From NCBI RefSeq assembly GCF_017353515.1, contig NZ_JAFMPY010000010.1, positions 124,001 to 188,000 on the forward strand: a stretch of 64,000 nucleotides of DNA, read 5' to 3'. The notes below the pieces were generated by a model. That model ran no database searches. It saw nothing but the letters and a program-made list of their open reading frames with translations, and was not told where the DNA came from. Source of the stretch: Jiella sonneratiae. Its GTDB lineage: Bacteria > Pseudomonadota > Alphaproteobacteria > Rhizobiales > Rhizobiaceae. The stretch's first letter is position 1; the number at the start of each line of letters is the position of its first letter. Both the position numbers and the translations under genes were made by a program. Shown in pieces: positions 24,489-32,430 of the stretch.

Positions 24489-25817
24489 ATGTCCTGGTAC
24501 AGCAAGGTCGCCTGGACGGAGGGGCTCTTCCTGCGGCAGCATCACCTGCAGCAGAGCGACCGCTATCTGGAAAAGCTGATCGACTGCCGCGTCCGGCACC
24601 TCACGCCCTATCCATGGGGCTTTGCCGAGCTGGAGATTGATCCAGACCTCGCCCAGCAGTCGAAGTTCGGTCTGCGCCGCGCCTCGGGAATCATGCCGGA
24701 CGGAACGCCCTTCGACATGCCGGGCGTCAGCCCGCTGCCCGGCCCGGTCGACGTCAAGGAGGACGCCGGCAACCTCTTTGCCTGGCTGTCGCTGCCGGCC
24801 GCCCTCGTCGACGGCCGCGAACTCGACATGGCCGAGGCGGGAAGCGCCAGCCGCTACGTCCGCGAACTCCAGACGGTGGTCGATTCGGCCGCAGCCTCCC
24901 CCGCGGAAGAGGCGATCGAGGTCGCCCATCCGCGGCTTTCCTTCGACATCCGCGAGACGCCGAAACCGGGCTTCTTCTCGCTGAAGGTCGCCCGGATCCT
25001 CGAGGTGCGCGACCGGACGATCGTCTTCGACCAGGGATTTGCGCCGCCGGTGCTGACGCTGCATGCGAGCCGCGTCGCCGCCGGCTTCGCCGAACGGGCC
25101 ATCGGCTGGATCGACACCCATCTGGCGCTGCTCGCCCGCATCGCCGCCGATCCCTCGTCGCGCGGCGGCATGCTGAACATCGACTATCTCAGGCTGCAGA
25201 TGCTGAACCGCGCGATCGGCGGGCTGCGGCATCTCGCCGGCTCGCGCTACACCCATCCGGTCGAACTCTACCGCGAACTCGTCGCGCTCGCCGGCGAACT
25301 CGCCACCTTTTCCACCGAGCGCTGCGCCAGGCCCTACCGCCCCTACGACCAGGACGATCTCAAGGCGACCTTCGAGCCGGTGCTCGACGACATCCAGCGG
25401 CTTCTCGCCATCGACGTCGGCCGGCCCGTCCGCCTCGACCTCGAGGCGCGGGGGAGCAACCAGTTCGTCCACCACATCCGGGACCGCAACGTGTTCCGCG
25501 ACGCGACGCTGGTGCTCGAAGTCGCCGCCGCCAGGCCGCCGGCGGCGATCCGCGAGAAGTTTCCCCATCTCTGCAAGATCGGTCCCAACACCCGGATGAA
25601 CGAGATCGTGCAGACGCATCTGCCCGGCGTGCAGCTCGTCCACATGCCGACGCCGCCCAGGCAGATCCGCACCTATTCCGACCGGGTGTATTTCTACTTC
25701 GACAAGCAGACGCCCCTCTGGCGGGAATTCTCGGTCGCCAGCGGCATCGGCATCCAGGTCTCGGCCGACTGGCCCGAGCTTTCGATGGAACTCTGGGCGA
25801 TCCGGGAGGGCTATTGA
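24489..25817 (+). CDS. tssK: Type VI secretion baseplate protein TssK
   Basis: A 442-residue protein of normal TssK length. The N-terminal shell domain starts MSWYSKVAWTEGLFLRQHHL, the family hallmark, with QQSDRYLEKLI and YPWGFAELEID. The C-terminal head domain, which docks on the TssL/TssM membrane complex, includes FPHLCKIGPNTRMNEIVQTHLPGVQL. TssK joins the cytoplasmic baseplate to the envelope-spanning complex. It is the first gene of a rightward operon and its stop overlaps the tssL start (TGATG). The order tssK-tssL-tssM-tagF-pppA-ppkA matches the impJ-impN end of rhizobial imp operons. No sheath, tube or effector genes are in the window. Confidence 0.93.
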   Translation: MSWYSKVAWTEGLFLRQHHLQQSDRYLEKLIDCRVRHLTPYPWGFAELEIDPDLAQQSKFGLRRASGIMPDGTPFDMPGVSPLPGPVDVKEDAGNLFAWLSLPAALVDGRELDMAEAGSASRYVRELQTVVDSAAASPAEEAIEVAHPRLSFDIRETPKPGFFSLKVARILEVRDRTIVFDQGFAPPVLTLHASRVAAGFAERAIGWIDTHLALLARIAADPSSRGGMLNIDYLRLQMLNRAIGGLRHLAGSRYTHPVELYRELVALAGELATFSTERCARPYRPYDQDDLKATFEPVLDDIQRLLAIDVGRPVRLDLEARGSNQFVHHIRDRNVFRDATLVLEVAAARPPAAIREKFPHLCKIGPNTRMNEIVQTHLPGVQLVHMPTPPRQIRTYSDRVYFYFDKQTPLWREFSVASGIGIQVSADWPELSMELWAIREGY

Positions 25818-27379
25818 TGAGCGGCTCCGGGGACGGATGGGGAGGCCGGACGGTCATCCGGCCGGGGCCGGGCGGGATCCCCCGGCAGGGGCGCGGAGAG
25901 CCACCGCGGCCCGCGCCGCTCCAGGACGACTGGGCGCGGCCGGTGCGCGGCGATCCCGGCGGCCGGGACGGCGAGGCCGGCGCCGGCAATCCGCCTGCCT
26001 GGGCAAGGACCGGCGAGCCGCTCGGCGGCTGGCAGGCGCCGCGGGCCGGCGCCGACGCCCGCGACTTCTTTCCCGAGAACCCGGCGAGACAGCCTCCCCA
26101 GCCGCCGCCCGTCCAGAAGATCCCGCTCGCCGCAGTGATCGGCGCGCGCGAGGGCGAGCGCATGGCGAGCGCCAATCCGCTGCTCGACGCCGCCGCGCCG
26201 CTGCTCATCCTGATCGGCCGGCTGCGGCTCGGCGTCGTCGAGATGGAGGCCTCGCCGCTGATGAACCACGTCATCGGCGAGATCGACGGCTTCGCCAGGA
26301 AGGCGGCCGCCGGCGGCTATTCCGCCGACGACGCCAAGCGCGGCCAGTACGCCCTGTGCGCCACCGCCGACGACATCGTCCAGAACCTGCCGAGCCGGGA
26401 GCGGGAGGAGTGGCTGAAATACCCGATGCTCGCACGCTTCTTCGGGGCGCGCGATTCCGGCGTCGAGTTCTTCGAGGTGCTGCGCGACATTCTCGCCAAT
26501 CCAGCTGCGGAATACGACCTCCTCGAACTCTACCACGCCTGCCTGTCGCTCGGCTTCGTCGGCAAGTACCGCACCGGCCATGGCGGCGACGCCGGCCTTT
26601 CCAACGAGCGGCGGCAGGTCTACGAGGCGCTGCGCCGCGTCAGGGCGCGGCCCGACGACGACATCTCGCCGCGCTGGCAGGGCCAGGCGATCGCGGCCCG
26701 GGCGCTGAAGGGCGCCGTGCCGGTCTGGGTGGTGGCGAGCCTTGCCGCCGTCGCCCTCGTCGGCCTGTTCTTCACCCTGCGCATCCTCCTTGCCGGCGAT
26801 GCCGAGGCGGTGGCGGAGGAGCTCACGGCGCTGAACGCCGTGCCGCCCCCCGCGCTCGCCCGGCCGCCGACGGCCGAGGTGGTGGCGCCGCGGCCGCCGG
26901 AGACCTCGCAGCTCGAGCGCATCCGCGCCGCGCTGGCGGGAAAGGCCGACGGCGGCGGCGTCGACGTCGTTGCGGTCGGCGACAGCATCACCGTGCGCGT
27001 CGATTCCTCGCTGCTCTTCGACAGCGGCAGCGCCGACGTGACGGCGCCGTTCCGAAAGCTCGGCGGCGAGATCGCCGCCGCGCTCGACCGCGAGCCCGGC
27101 CAGATCTTCGTCACCGGCCACACCGACAACGTCCGGATGAGCGGCTTCGGCCGGTTCAAGTCGAACCAGGACCTGTCGCTCGCCCGGGCGAAATCCGTCG
27201 AGGCGGTGCTCGCCGCGGGCCTTGCCGACCCGGCGCGCATCGTCGTCGCCGGGCGCGGCGCCGACGAGCCGATCGCCGACAATGCGACGAAGGAGGGCAG
27301 GGCCCGCAACCGGCGGGTCGAGATCGCCATCCCGCGGGAGGAAAGCCTCGCCGGGGCGGGCCAGGAGGCACGGCCGTGA
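25817..27379 (+). CDS. tssL: Type VI secretion membrane protein TssL (DotU) with OmpA-like domain
   Basis: A 520-residue inner-membrane protein. The ATG overlaps the tssK stop and follows GGGAGGG. A Pro/Gly/Arg-rich cytoplasmic tail (1-95) precedes the DotU domain (about 115-265, with QYALCATADDIVQNLP and YDLLELYHACLSLGFVGKYR), one membrane helix (about 302-322) and a periplasmic OmpA-like domain (about 400-510, SGSADVTAPF, VTGHTDN, ARNRRVEI). The fused OmpA domain allows peptidoglycan anchoring, as in the extended TssL proteins of other species. It forms the membrane complex with TssM and ends in GTGA with tssM. Confidence 0.93.
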   Translation: MSGSGDGWGGRTVIRPGPGGIPRQGRGEPPRPAPLQDDWARPVRGDPGGRDGEAGAGNPPAWARTGEPLGGWQAPRAGADARDFFPENPARQPPQPPPVQKIPLAAVIGAREGERMASANPLLDAAAPLLILIGRLRLGVVEMEASPLMNHVIGEIDGFARKAAAGGYSADDAKRGQYALCATADDIVQNLPSREREEWLKYPMLARFFGARDSGVEFFEVLRDILANPAAEYDLLELYHACLSLGFVGKYRTGHGGDAGLSNERRQVYEALRRVRARPDDDISPRWQGQAIAARALKGAVPVWVVASLAAVALVGLFFTLRILLAGDAEAVAEELTALNAVPPPALARPPTAEVVAPRPPETSQLERIRAALAGKADGGGVDVVAVGDSITVRVDSSLLFDSGSADVTAPFRKLGGEIAAALDREPGQIFVTGHTDNVRMSGFGRFKSNQDLSLARAKSVEAVLAAGLADPARIVVAGRGADEPIADNATKEGRARNRRVEIAIPREESLAGAGQEARP

Positions 27380-30300
27380 CCCGCTTTCTGCGCCCCGCCC
27401 TCGTCGGCTTCGGCCTTCTCGCCTTCGCCGCGGTTGTCTGGCTCGCCGGGCCGTTCCTCGCCGTCGCCGAGGTGAGGCCGCTCGGGCCCGCCTCCGCCCG
27501 GCTGGCGCTGATCGGTCTCGCCGCACTCGCTGCCGGCCTCTTCTACGGCATCCGCCACTATCGCCGCCGCCGCCGCGAGCGGGCGCTCGAGGCGGCGCTG
27601 ACCGAAGAGGGGGGCGAGGCGATCACCGGCGACGGCGCGGTGCTCTCCGATCGCATGGCCGAGGCGATCGCCGTGCTGCGGAAGTCGAGCGGCAGGAGCA
27701 CCTTCCTCTACGAGCTTCCCTGGTATCTGGTGATCGGCCCGCCCGGTTCCGGCAAGACCACGGCGCTGGTCAATTCCGGCCTCGAATTCCCGCTGGCCGG
27801 GCCCGGCGGGCCGGCGGCCGTCGCCGGGGTGGGCGGCACGCGCTACTGCGATTTCTGGTTCACCGAAGATGCGGTGCTGATCGATACCGCCGGCCGCTAC
27901 ACCACCCAGGATTCCGATGCGAAGGCCGATGCGCGGAGCTGGCTCGACTTTCTCGCGCTGTTGAAGGCGACGCGCCCCCGCCAGCCGATCAACGGCGTCG
28001 TCGTCGCCATCAGCCTCGAGGATCTCATCACCCTTTCGGCGGAAACGAAGGAGGCGTTCGCCGCCGCCATCCGCGAGCGGCTGACCGAGCTGCACCGCGA
28101 GCTGAAGGTCGACTTTCCCGTCTACGTCCTGTTCACCAAGGCCGACCTCGTCGCCGGCTTTTCCGACTATTTCGGCAGTTTCACCCGCGCCCGGCGGCAG
28201 AAGGTGTGGGGCGCGACGGTGCAGAGCGGCCGGCGCGACGCTTCGCTGCTCGACAAGGTGCCGGAAGAGTTCGATGCCCTGGTGCGGCGGCTGACGGAGG
28301 AGCTGACGGACCGGCTGCACGAGGAACCGGACGGCCAGTCGCGGATCGCCGTCTACGGCTTTCCGGCCCAGTTCGCGATGCTGCGGGAAAGGGTCCTCGG
28401 CATGCTCGGCCGCATCTTCGAGCTGACCCGCTACAGGGCGCGGGCGAGCCTTCGGGGCTTCTACTTCACCTCCGGCACGCAGGAGGGCACGCCGATCGAC
28501 CAGCTCCTCGGTGCGATGGCGGCCTCGCCCGCCGACCGCCGCGCCGCGGGCCGCATGATGTCCGGCACCGGCCGGAGCTTCTTCCTGCACGACCTCCTGA
28601 AGAAGGTGATCTTCGCCGAGGCCGGCCTCGTCTCCCACGACCGTGCCGCGGTCGCGCGCGGCATCGCCGTGCGCTACGGCGCCTATTCGGCGATCGCCCT
28701 CGCGGCCCTCGTTCTCGCGGGGCTCTGGGGCTTCAGCTATCTGAGCAACGAGGCGCTCGTTGCCGAGACCCGCGCCGACGTGCGGCGCTTCAACGAGGCC
28801 GCCGGCGGCGATCTCGCCGCGGACCGGATCGCCGACACCGACGTCGCGCAGCCGGCGAGCGCGCTCGACATCCTGAGGACGATGCAGGTCGGCTACGAGA
28901 ACCGCGACCGGCCGGCGCCGATCGGCGAAGGCTTCGGCCTCAGCGTGCGGCCGGAACTCGTCTCGGCCGCGGAGGCGGGCTACCGGGCCGGGCTCGACCG
29001 GATGCTGCGCTCGCGCATGCTGATCGACGTCGAACAGCGGCTCGCCTCGCTCGTCGCCGCCAACGACGCCATGTCGCTCTTCGACGCGCTGAAGGTCTAT
29101 CTGATGCTGGGCGGCCAGGCGACGAAGACCGACGAGCGCTTCGTGCGCGACTGGCTGCGGCGCACGCTCTGGCAGGACGTCTTCATCGGCCGCGAGGGCC
29201 AGCGGCTGATCGACGTCCTCGACCGCCACGTCGCGGCGATGCTCGACCTGTCGGCGCGGCGGCCTCCGCCCTTCGGCGTCAATGCCGATCTCATCGAGAA
29301 CGCCCGCAAGATCCTGGCGCGCATGACCATCGCCGACCAGGTCTATGCCGCGATCCAGTCCGGCGAGGGCGCGCGCACCGCGGCCTATCCGGACTTCGTG
29401 CTCGTCGAGCGCATCCCCCAGGACGCCGAGACGGTGTTCCGCACGAGGGATGGCACGCCCCTCGAAGGTGTGCGCATCCCGATGCTCTATACCTATGCGG
29501 GCTTCCACCAGGTGTTTCTCGACCGCCTCTCGCAGGCCGCGCGGCGCTTCGAGGAAAACCGCTGGGTGCTCGGCGACTATGGCGACCAGACGGCGATCGA
29601 GGCGCAGTTCGCCGGCCTCGGGCCGGAACTCCTCGAACGCTATGCCCGCGACTTCGTCGCTGCCTGGGAGGGAATGCTCGGCAATCTCGAGCTCCAGCCG
29701 ATGGGAGCCGACAAGCCCTATTACGCGGCCCTCGGGGCGCTCGGCGCCCCGACCTCGCCGCTGGTCGTCCTCGTCGAGGAGGCCGCCCGCGAAACTAGGC
29801 TGACGAAGGAGGAGGAAGGCGGCGACCGGCCGCCGGTCGCCGCGCGCTCCGAGCCCTCGGTCGCCGGCGAACTCGTCGCCGCCGTCACGTCGCGGGTGAG
29901 CGACCGGCTGCCGGGCCTTGCCCGCATCGGCCTAGACATCGCGGTGCGCAAGTCGCAGAGCCGGGTGGGTGGCTTCCTCGGCAGCGCGGCCGCCCCCGAC
30001 CCGGCGGAACTCCTTTCCGGCCGCAGCATCGAGAGCCGGTTCCGCGCCTATCAGCAGCTCGTCGACGGAGAGCGCGGCAGCCGGCCGATCGACGCCTTGC
30101 GCAAGAACTTCGAGGAGGTGCACCGTACCCTCGTCACCATGGAGCAGAACCCGGCCTTCGTCGGCCAGGGCGAGACCGCCATGCAGGGCTATGTCGGCGC
30201 GCTCCGCTCGACCGTCTCGCGGCTGCCCGAGCCGGTGGCGCGCATGGTGCAGTCCGCCGTCAACGACATCGAGGGCGGGGCGGTCGACGCCTCCAAGGCC

Positions 30301-31002
30301 GAGCTCGTGCAGGACCTGCAGGGCCGCGTCACCCGCGACTGCCGGCGCATCGTCCAAGGCCGCTATCCCTTCGATCGCGGCAGCGCCAGCGACGTTTCGA
30401 TCGACGAGTTCGCCCGGCTGTTCTCGCCGGACGGGATCATCGACCGCTTCTTCCAGCAGAAGCTCGCGCCCTATGCCGACCTCAGCGGCAAGACCTGGCG
30501 CTGGCGCGACGACACGCCGCTCGGCCGCACCCTGTCGCCCGCGGCGCTGGCGAATTTCCAGCGCGCGGCGACGATCCGCGACGCGTTCTTCCCGCAGGGC
30601 GGCACGGCGCCGAAGGTGGCGCTGCGCGTCGAGCAGACGGCCCTCGACGGCGACGCCCAGTATGCCCTCCTCACCGTCAACGACGAGATCCTTCAGACCT
30701 ATAGGCAGGGCTTTTCCAGCAGCCAGTCGCGGACCTTCGAATGGCCGGGCAACGGCGGCGGCGAGGTGATGGTGCACATCATGCCGCCGCTCGAGGGCCG
30801 GCAGTACTTCGTCAAGAAGGTCGGACCCTGGGCGCTGATGCGCATGATCGCCGCCGGATCGCCCCAGAAGCGCGGCGACGTCATCGACCTGCGCTATCCG
30901 ATCGGCGGGCGCTCCGTCGGTTACCAGCTGAAGATCGACACAGCACTGAACCCCTTCTACCTGCCGGCCCTGACGGAGTTCCAATGTCCGGCGGAGCTGT
31001 GA
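27376..31002 (+). CDS. tssM: Type VI secretion membrane protein TssM (IcmF)
   Basis: A 1208-residue protein, normal for IcmF-type TssM. The GTG overlaps the tssL stop and is preceded by AGGAGG. Two N-terminal helices (about 8-30 and 42-60) come first, then a cytoplasmic NTPase-like domain with Walker A GPPGSGKT at 121-128, the DTAGRYTT Walker B region and FTKADLVAGF. A third helix lies near residue 435-455, followed by a large periplasmic region ending in the TssM C-terminal beta domain (PPLEGRQYFVKKVGPWALMR). The intact Walker A suggests an ATP-using TssM, as in Agrobacterium. The open frame continues upstream of the GTG but only as shadow of tssL. Confidence 0.94.
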   Translation: MTRFLRPALVGFGLLAFAAVVWLAGPFLAVAEVRPLGPASARLALIGLAALAAGLFYGIRHYRRRRRERALEAALTEEGGEAITGDGAVLSDRMAEAIAVLRKSSGRSTFLYELPWYLVIGPPGSGKTTALVNSGLEFPLAGPGGPAAVAGVGGTRYCDFWFTEDAVLIDTAGRYTTQDSDAKADARSWLDFLALLKATRPRQPINGVVVAISLEDLITLSAETKEAFAAAIRERLTELHRELKVDFPVYVLFTKADLVAGFSDYFGSFTRARRQKVWGATVQSGRRDASLLDKVPEEFDALVRRLTEELTDRLHEEPDGQSRIAVYGFPAQFAMLRERVLGMLGRIFELTRYRARASLRGFYFTSGTQEGTPIDQLLGAMAASPADRRAAGRMMSGTGRSFFLHDLLKKVIFAEAGLVSHDRAAVARGIAVRYGAYSAIALAALVLAGLWGFSYLSNEALVAETRADVRRFNEAAGGDLAADRIADTDVAQPASALDILRTMQVGYENRDRPAPIGEGFGLSVRPELVSAAEAGYRAGLDRMLRSRMLIDVEQRLASLVAANDAMSLFDALKVYLMLGGQATKTDERFVRDWLRRTLWQDVFIGREGQRLIDVLDRHVAAMLDLSARRPPPFGVNADLIENARKILARMTIADQVYAAIQSGEGARTAAYPDFVLVERIPQDAETVFRTRDGTPLEGVRIPMLYTYAGFHQVFLDRLSQAARRFEENRWVLGDYGDQTAIEAQFAGLGPELLERYARDFVAAWEGMLGNLELQPMGADKPYYAALGALGAPTSPLVVLVEEAARETRLTKEEEGGDRPPVAARSEPSVAGELVAAVTSRVSDRLPGLARIGLDIAVRKSQSRVGGFLGSAAAPDPAELLSGRSIESRFRAYQQLVDGERGSRPIDALRKNFEEVHRTLVTMEQNPAFVGQGETAMQGYVGALRSTVSRLPEPVARMVQSAVNDIEGGAVDASKAELVQDLQGRVTRDCRRIVQGRYPFDRGSASDVSIDEFARLFSPDGIIDRFFQQKLAPYADLSGKTWRWRDDTPLGRTLSPAALANFQRAATIRDAFFPQGGTAPKVALRVEQTALDGDAQYALLTVNDEILQTYRQGFSSSQSRTFEWPGNGGGEVMVHIMPPLEGRQYFVKKVGPWALMRMIAAGSPQKRGDVIDLRYPIGGRSVGYQLKIDTALNPFYLPALTEFQCPAEL

Positions 31003-31678
31003 CCGCCGCCGGACCGCCCGCTGCGGGCGGCCGCATTGCAGGGCGGGGCATGCCGCCCGCAGCGGACGCTCCAATCCTGGCCGAGGTTCCGGTCGCGCAG
31101 ATCGGGGAGGGGACGGCGCCGCCCGCCGTCGGCTTCGGCCTGTTCGGCAAGCTGCCGCTTTGCCGCGACTTCGTGGCGGGCGGCCTGCCGCGGCCGCTTC
31201 TCGGTCCGCTCGAGAGCTTCCTCGCCGCGGGCATGGGCATGGCGAGAAACGCTCTCGGGCCGGATTTTGCGGCCGCCTACCGCGCCATGCCGGCCTGGCG
31301 GTTCCGGCTCGATGCGGCGTGTTTCGGCACCGGCGCCCTCGGCGTCATCCTGCCTTCCTTCGACGCCATGGGGCGGCCCTTTCCGCTGACGCTCTCGGCG
31401 CTCGCCCCGCCGGGCCGACGCTTCGCGGCACAGGCCGGCGGCTCGGCGCCCGGCCACGACGCGCTCGAGGCGCGCCTCCTCGCGCTCCTTGCGGCGCCCA
31501 ACGCCATTCTCCGGAGGCCGCCGAGAGTTGCTTCTGGACCGCCGGCGATCCCGAGACCGGACCGCGCTGCTTCGTCCGGCCCGGCCTGCCCGCCGCCGCC
31601 GAATTCGTGGCGATGCTTCTCGGCAGGAGCCCCGACGCCCTGGATGCCTCGCCACCATGCGCGGGGCCGCCGCGATGA
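30984..31678 (+). pseudogene. tagF: tagF (impM), interrupted by a one-base frame disruption
   Basis: TagF is a cytoplasmic repressor of type VI secretion. The ATG overlaps the tssM end by 19 bases. The first 175 residues or so are good TagF sequence (GFGLFGKLPLCRDFVAGGL, WRFRLDAACFGTGALGVILP, FDAMGRPFPLTLSALAPP). At about 31509-31513 the frame must step back one base to continue as PEAAESCFWTAGDPETGPRC and PAAAEFVAMLLGRSPDALDA, the expected TagF C terminus. That continuation ends at a TGA overlapping the pppA start (ATGA), like other junctions in the operon. Read straight, the protein runs on into nonsense through pppA. A lost C in 'ATTCTCCGGAGG' explains it; no classic slippery heptamer is present. 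It is either a real mutation or a base-calling error. Confidence 0.75.
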
Positions 31679-32430
31679 CCCGGCAGGTCTTCCGCCTCGA
31701 CGTCTTCGGCAAGAGCCACGTCGGCCGCGTGCGCAGCCTCAACGAGGACCGTTGCTTCGCCGACGCGGCGGCCGGCGTCTTCGCCGTCGCCGACGGCATG
31801 GGCGGGCACCGGGGCGGCGACCTCGCCAGCGCCGCGATCGTCGAACGCCTCGCCACCGTCGGCATCGCCACGACGGCTGCCGACCTCAGGGCGCGCGTCG
31901 AGGCGCGGCTCGATGCCGCCAACGACGCCATCCTCGACCTTGCGACGGCCGCCGGCGCGACGATCGGCTCGACCGTGGTCGTGCTGCTTCTCTTCGCGGA
32001 ACACTTCGCCTGCCTGTGGGCCGGCGACAGCCGCGCCTACCGCCTGTCCCGAGGCCTCTTCGCCCGCATCACCCGCGATCATTCGAAGCTGCAGGAGCTT
32101 CTCGACGCCGGGCTGATCGCCCAGCACGAGGCGGCCACCTATCCCGGCCGCAACGTCATCACCCGCGCCGTCGGCGTTTCGGCGGCGTTCGCCGTCGAGC
32201 GGACGTCGGACGTCGTCCGGCCGGGCGACGTGTTTCTCCTGTGCAGCGACGGGCTGACCAACCATGTCGGCGACGCCGAAATCGCTGCGATCCTGGCAAG
32301 GCCCGGCGCGCGCGAGGCGGCCGAGGCGCTGGTCGCCGCGGCGCTGTCGCGCGGCGGCAGCGACAACGTCACCGCCCTCGTCCTGCGCTGCCTCCCGCCG
32401 CCGCGCGGCACGGGAGCCGGCAATGGATGA
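31675..32430 (+). CDS. pppA: PP2C-type protein phosphatase PppA of type VI secretion
   Basis: A 251-residue Stp1-like phosphatase. PP2C metal motifs are in order: VRSLNEDRCF, VFAVADGMGGHRGGDLAS, CLWAGDSRAYRLSRG, ITRDHSKLQEL, LLCSDGLTNHV and GGSDNVTALVL. It removes phosphate from targets of the Ser/Thr kinase PpkA (often Fha) and so restrains assembly. Its ATG overlaps the end of the reconstructed tagF. In Agrobacterium TagF and PppA are a single fused protein, so the abutting arrangement here is consistent with a close functional pair. An alternative ATG lies 18 bases upstream. Confidence 0.9.
   Translation: MTRQVFRLDVFGKSHVGRVRSLNEDRCFADAAAGVFAVADGMGGHRGGDLASAAIVERLATVGIATTAADLRARVEARLDAANDAILDLATAAGATIGSTVVVLLLFAEHFACLWAGDSRAYRLSRGLFARITRDHSKLQELLDAGLIAQHEAATYPGRNVITRAVGVSAAFAVERTSDVVRPGDVFLLCSDGLTNHVGDAEIAAILARPGAREAAEALVAAALSRGGSDNVTALVLRCLPPPRGTGAGNG

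Noticed and set aside
25837-27375. An apparent 513-codon N-terminal extension of tssM
   Set aside because: It overlaps all of tssL in another frame and reads as Arg/Ala-rich nonsense. The GTG at 27376 with AGGAGG and a GTGA overlap is the real start.
31505-31520. Programmed -1 frameshift in tagF
   Set aside because: No X-XXY-YYZ heptamer or downstream pseudoknot was evident, and TagF homologs are not known to need one; a lost base is simpler.
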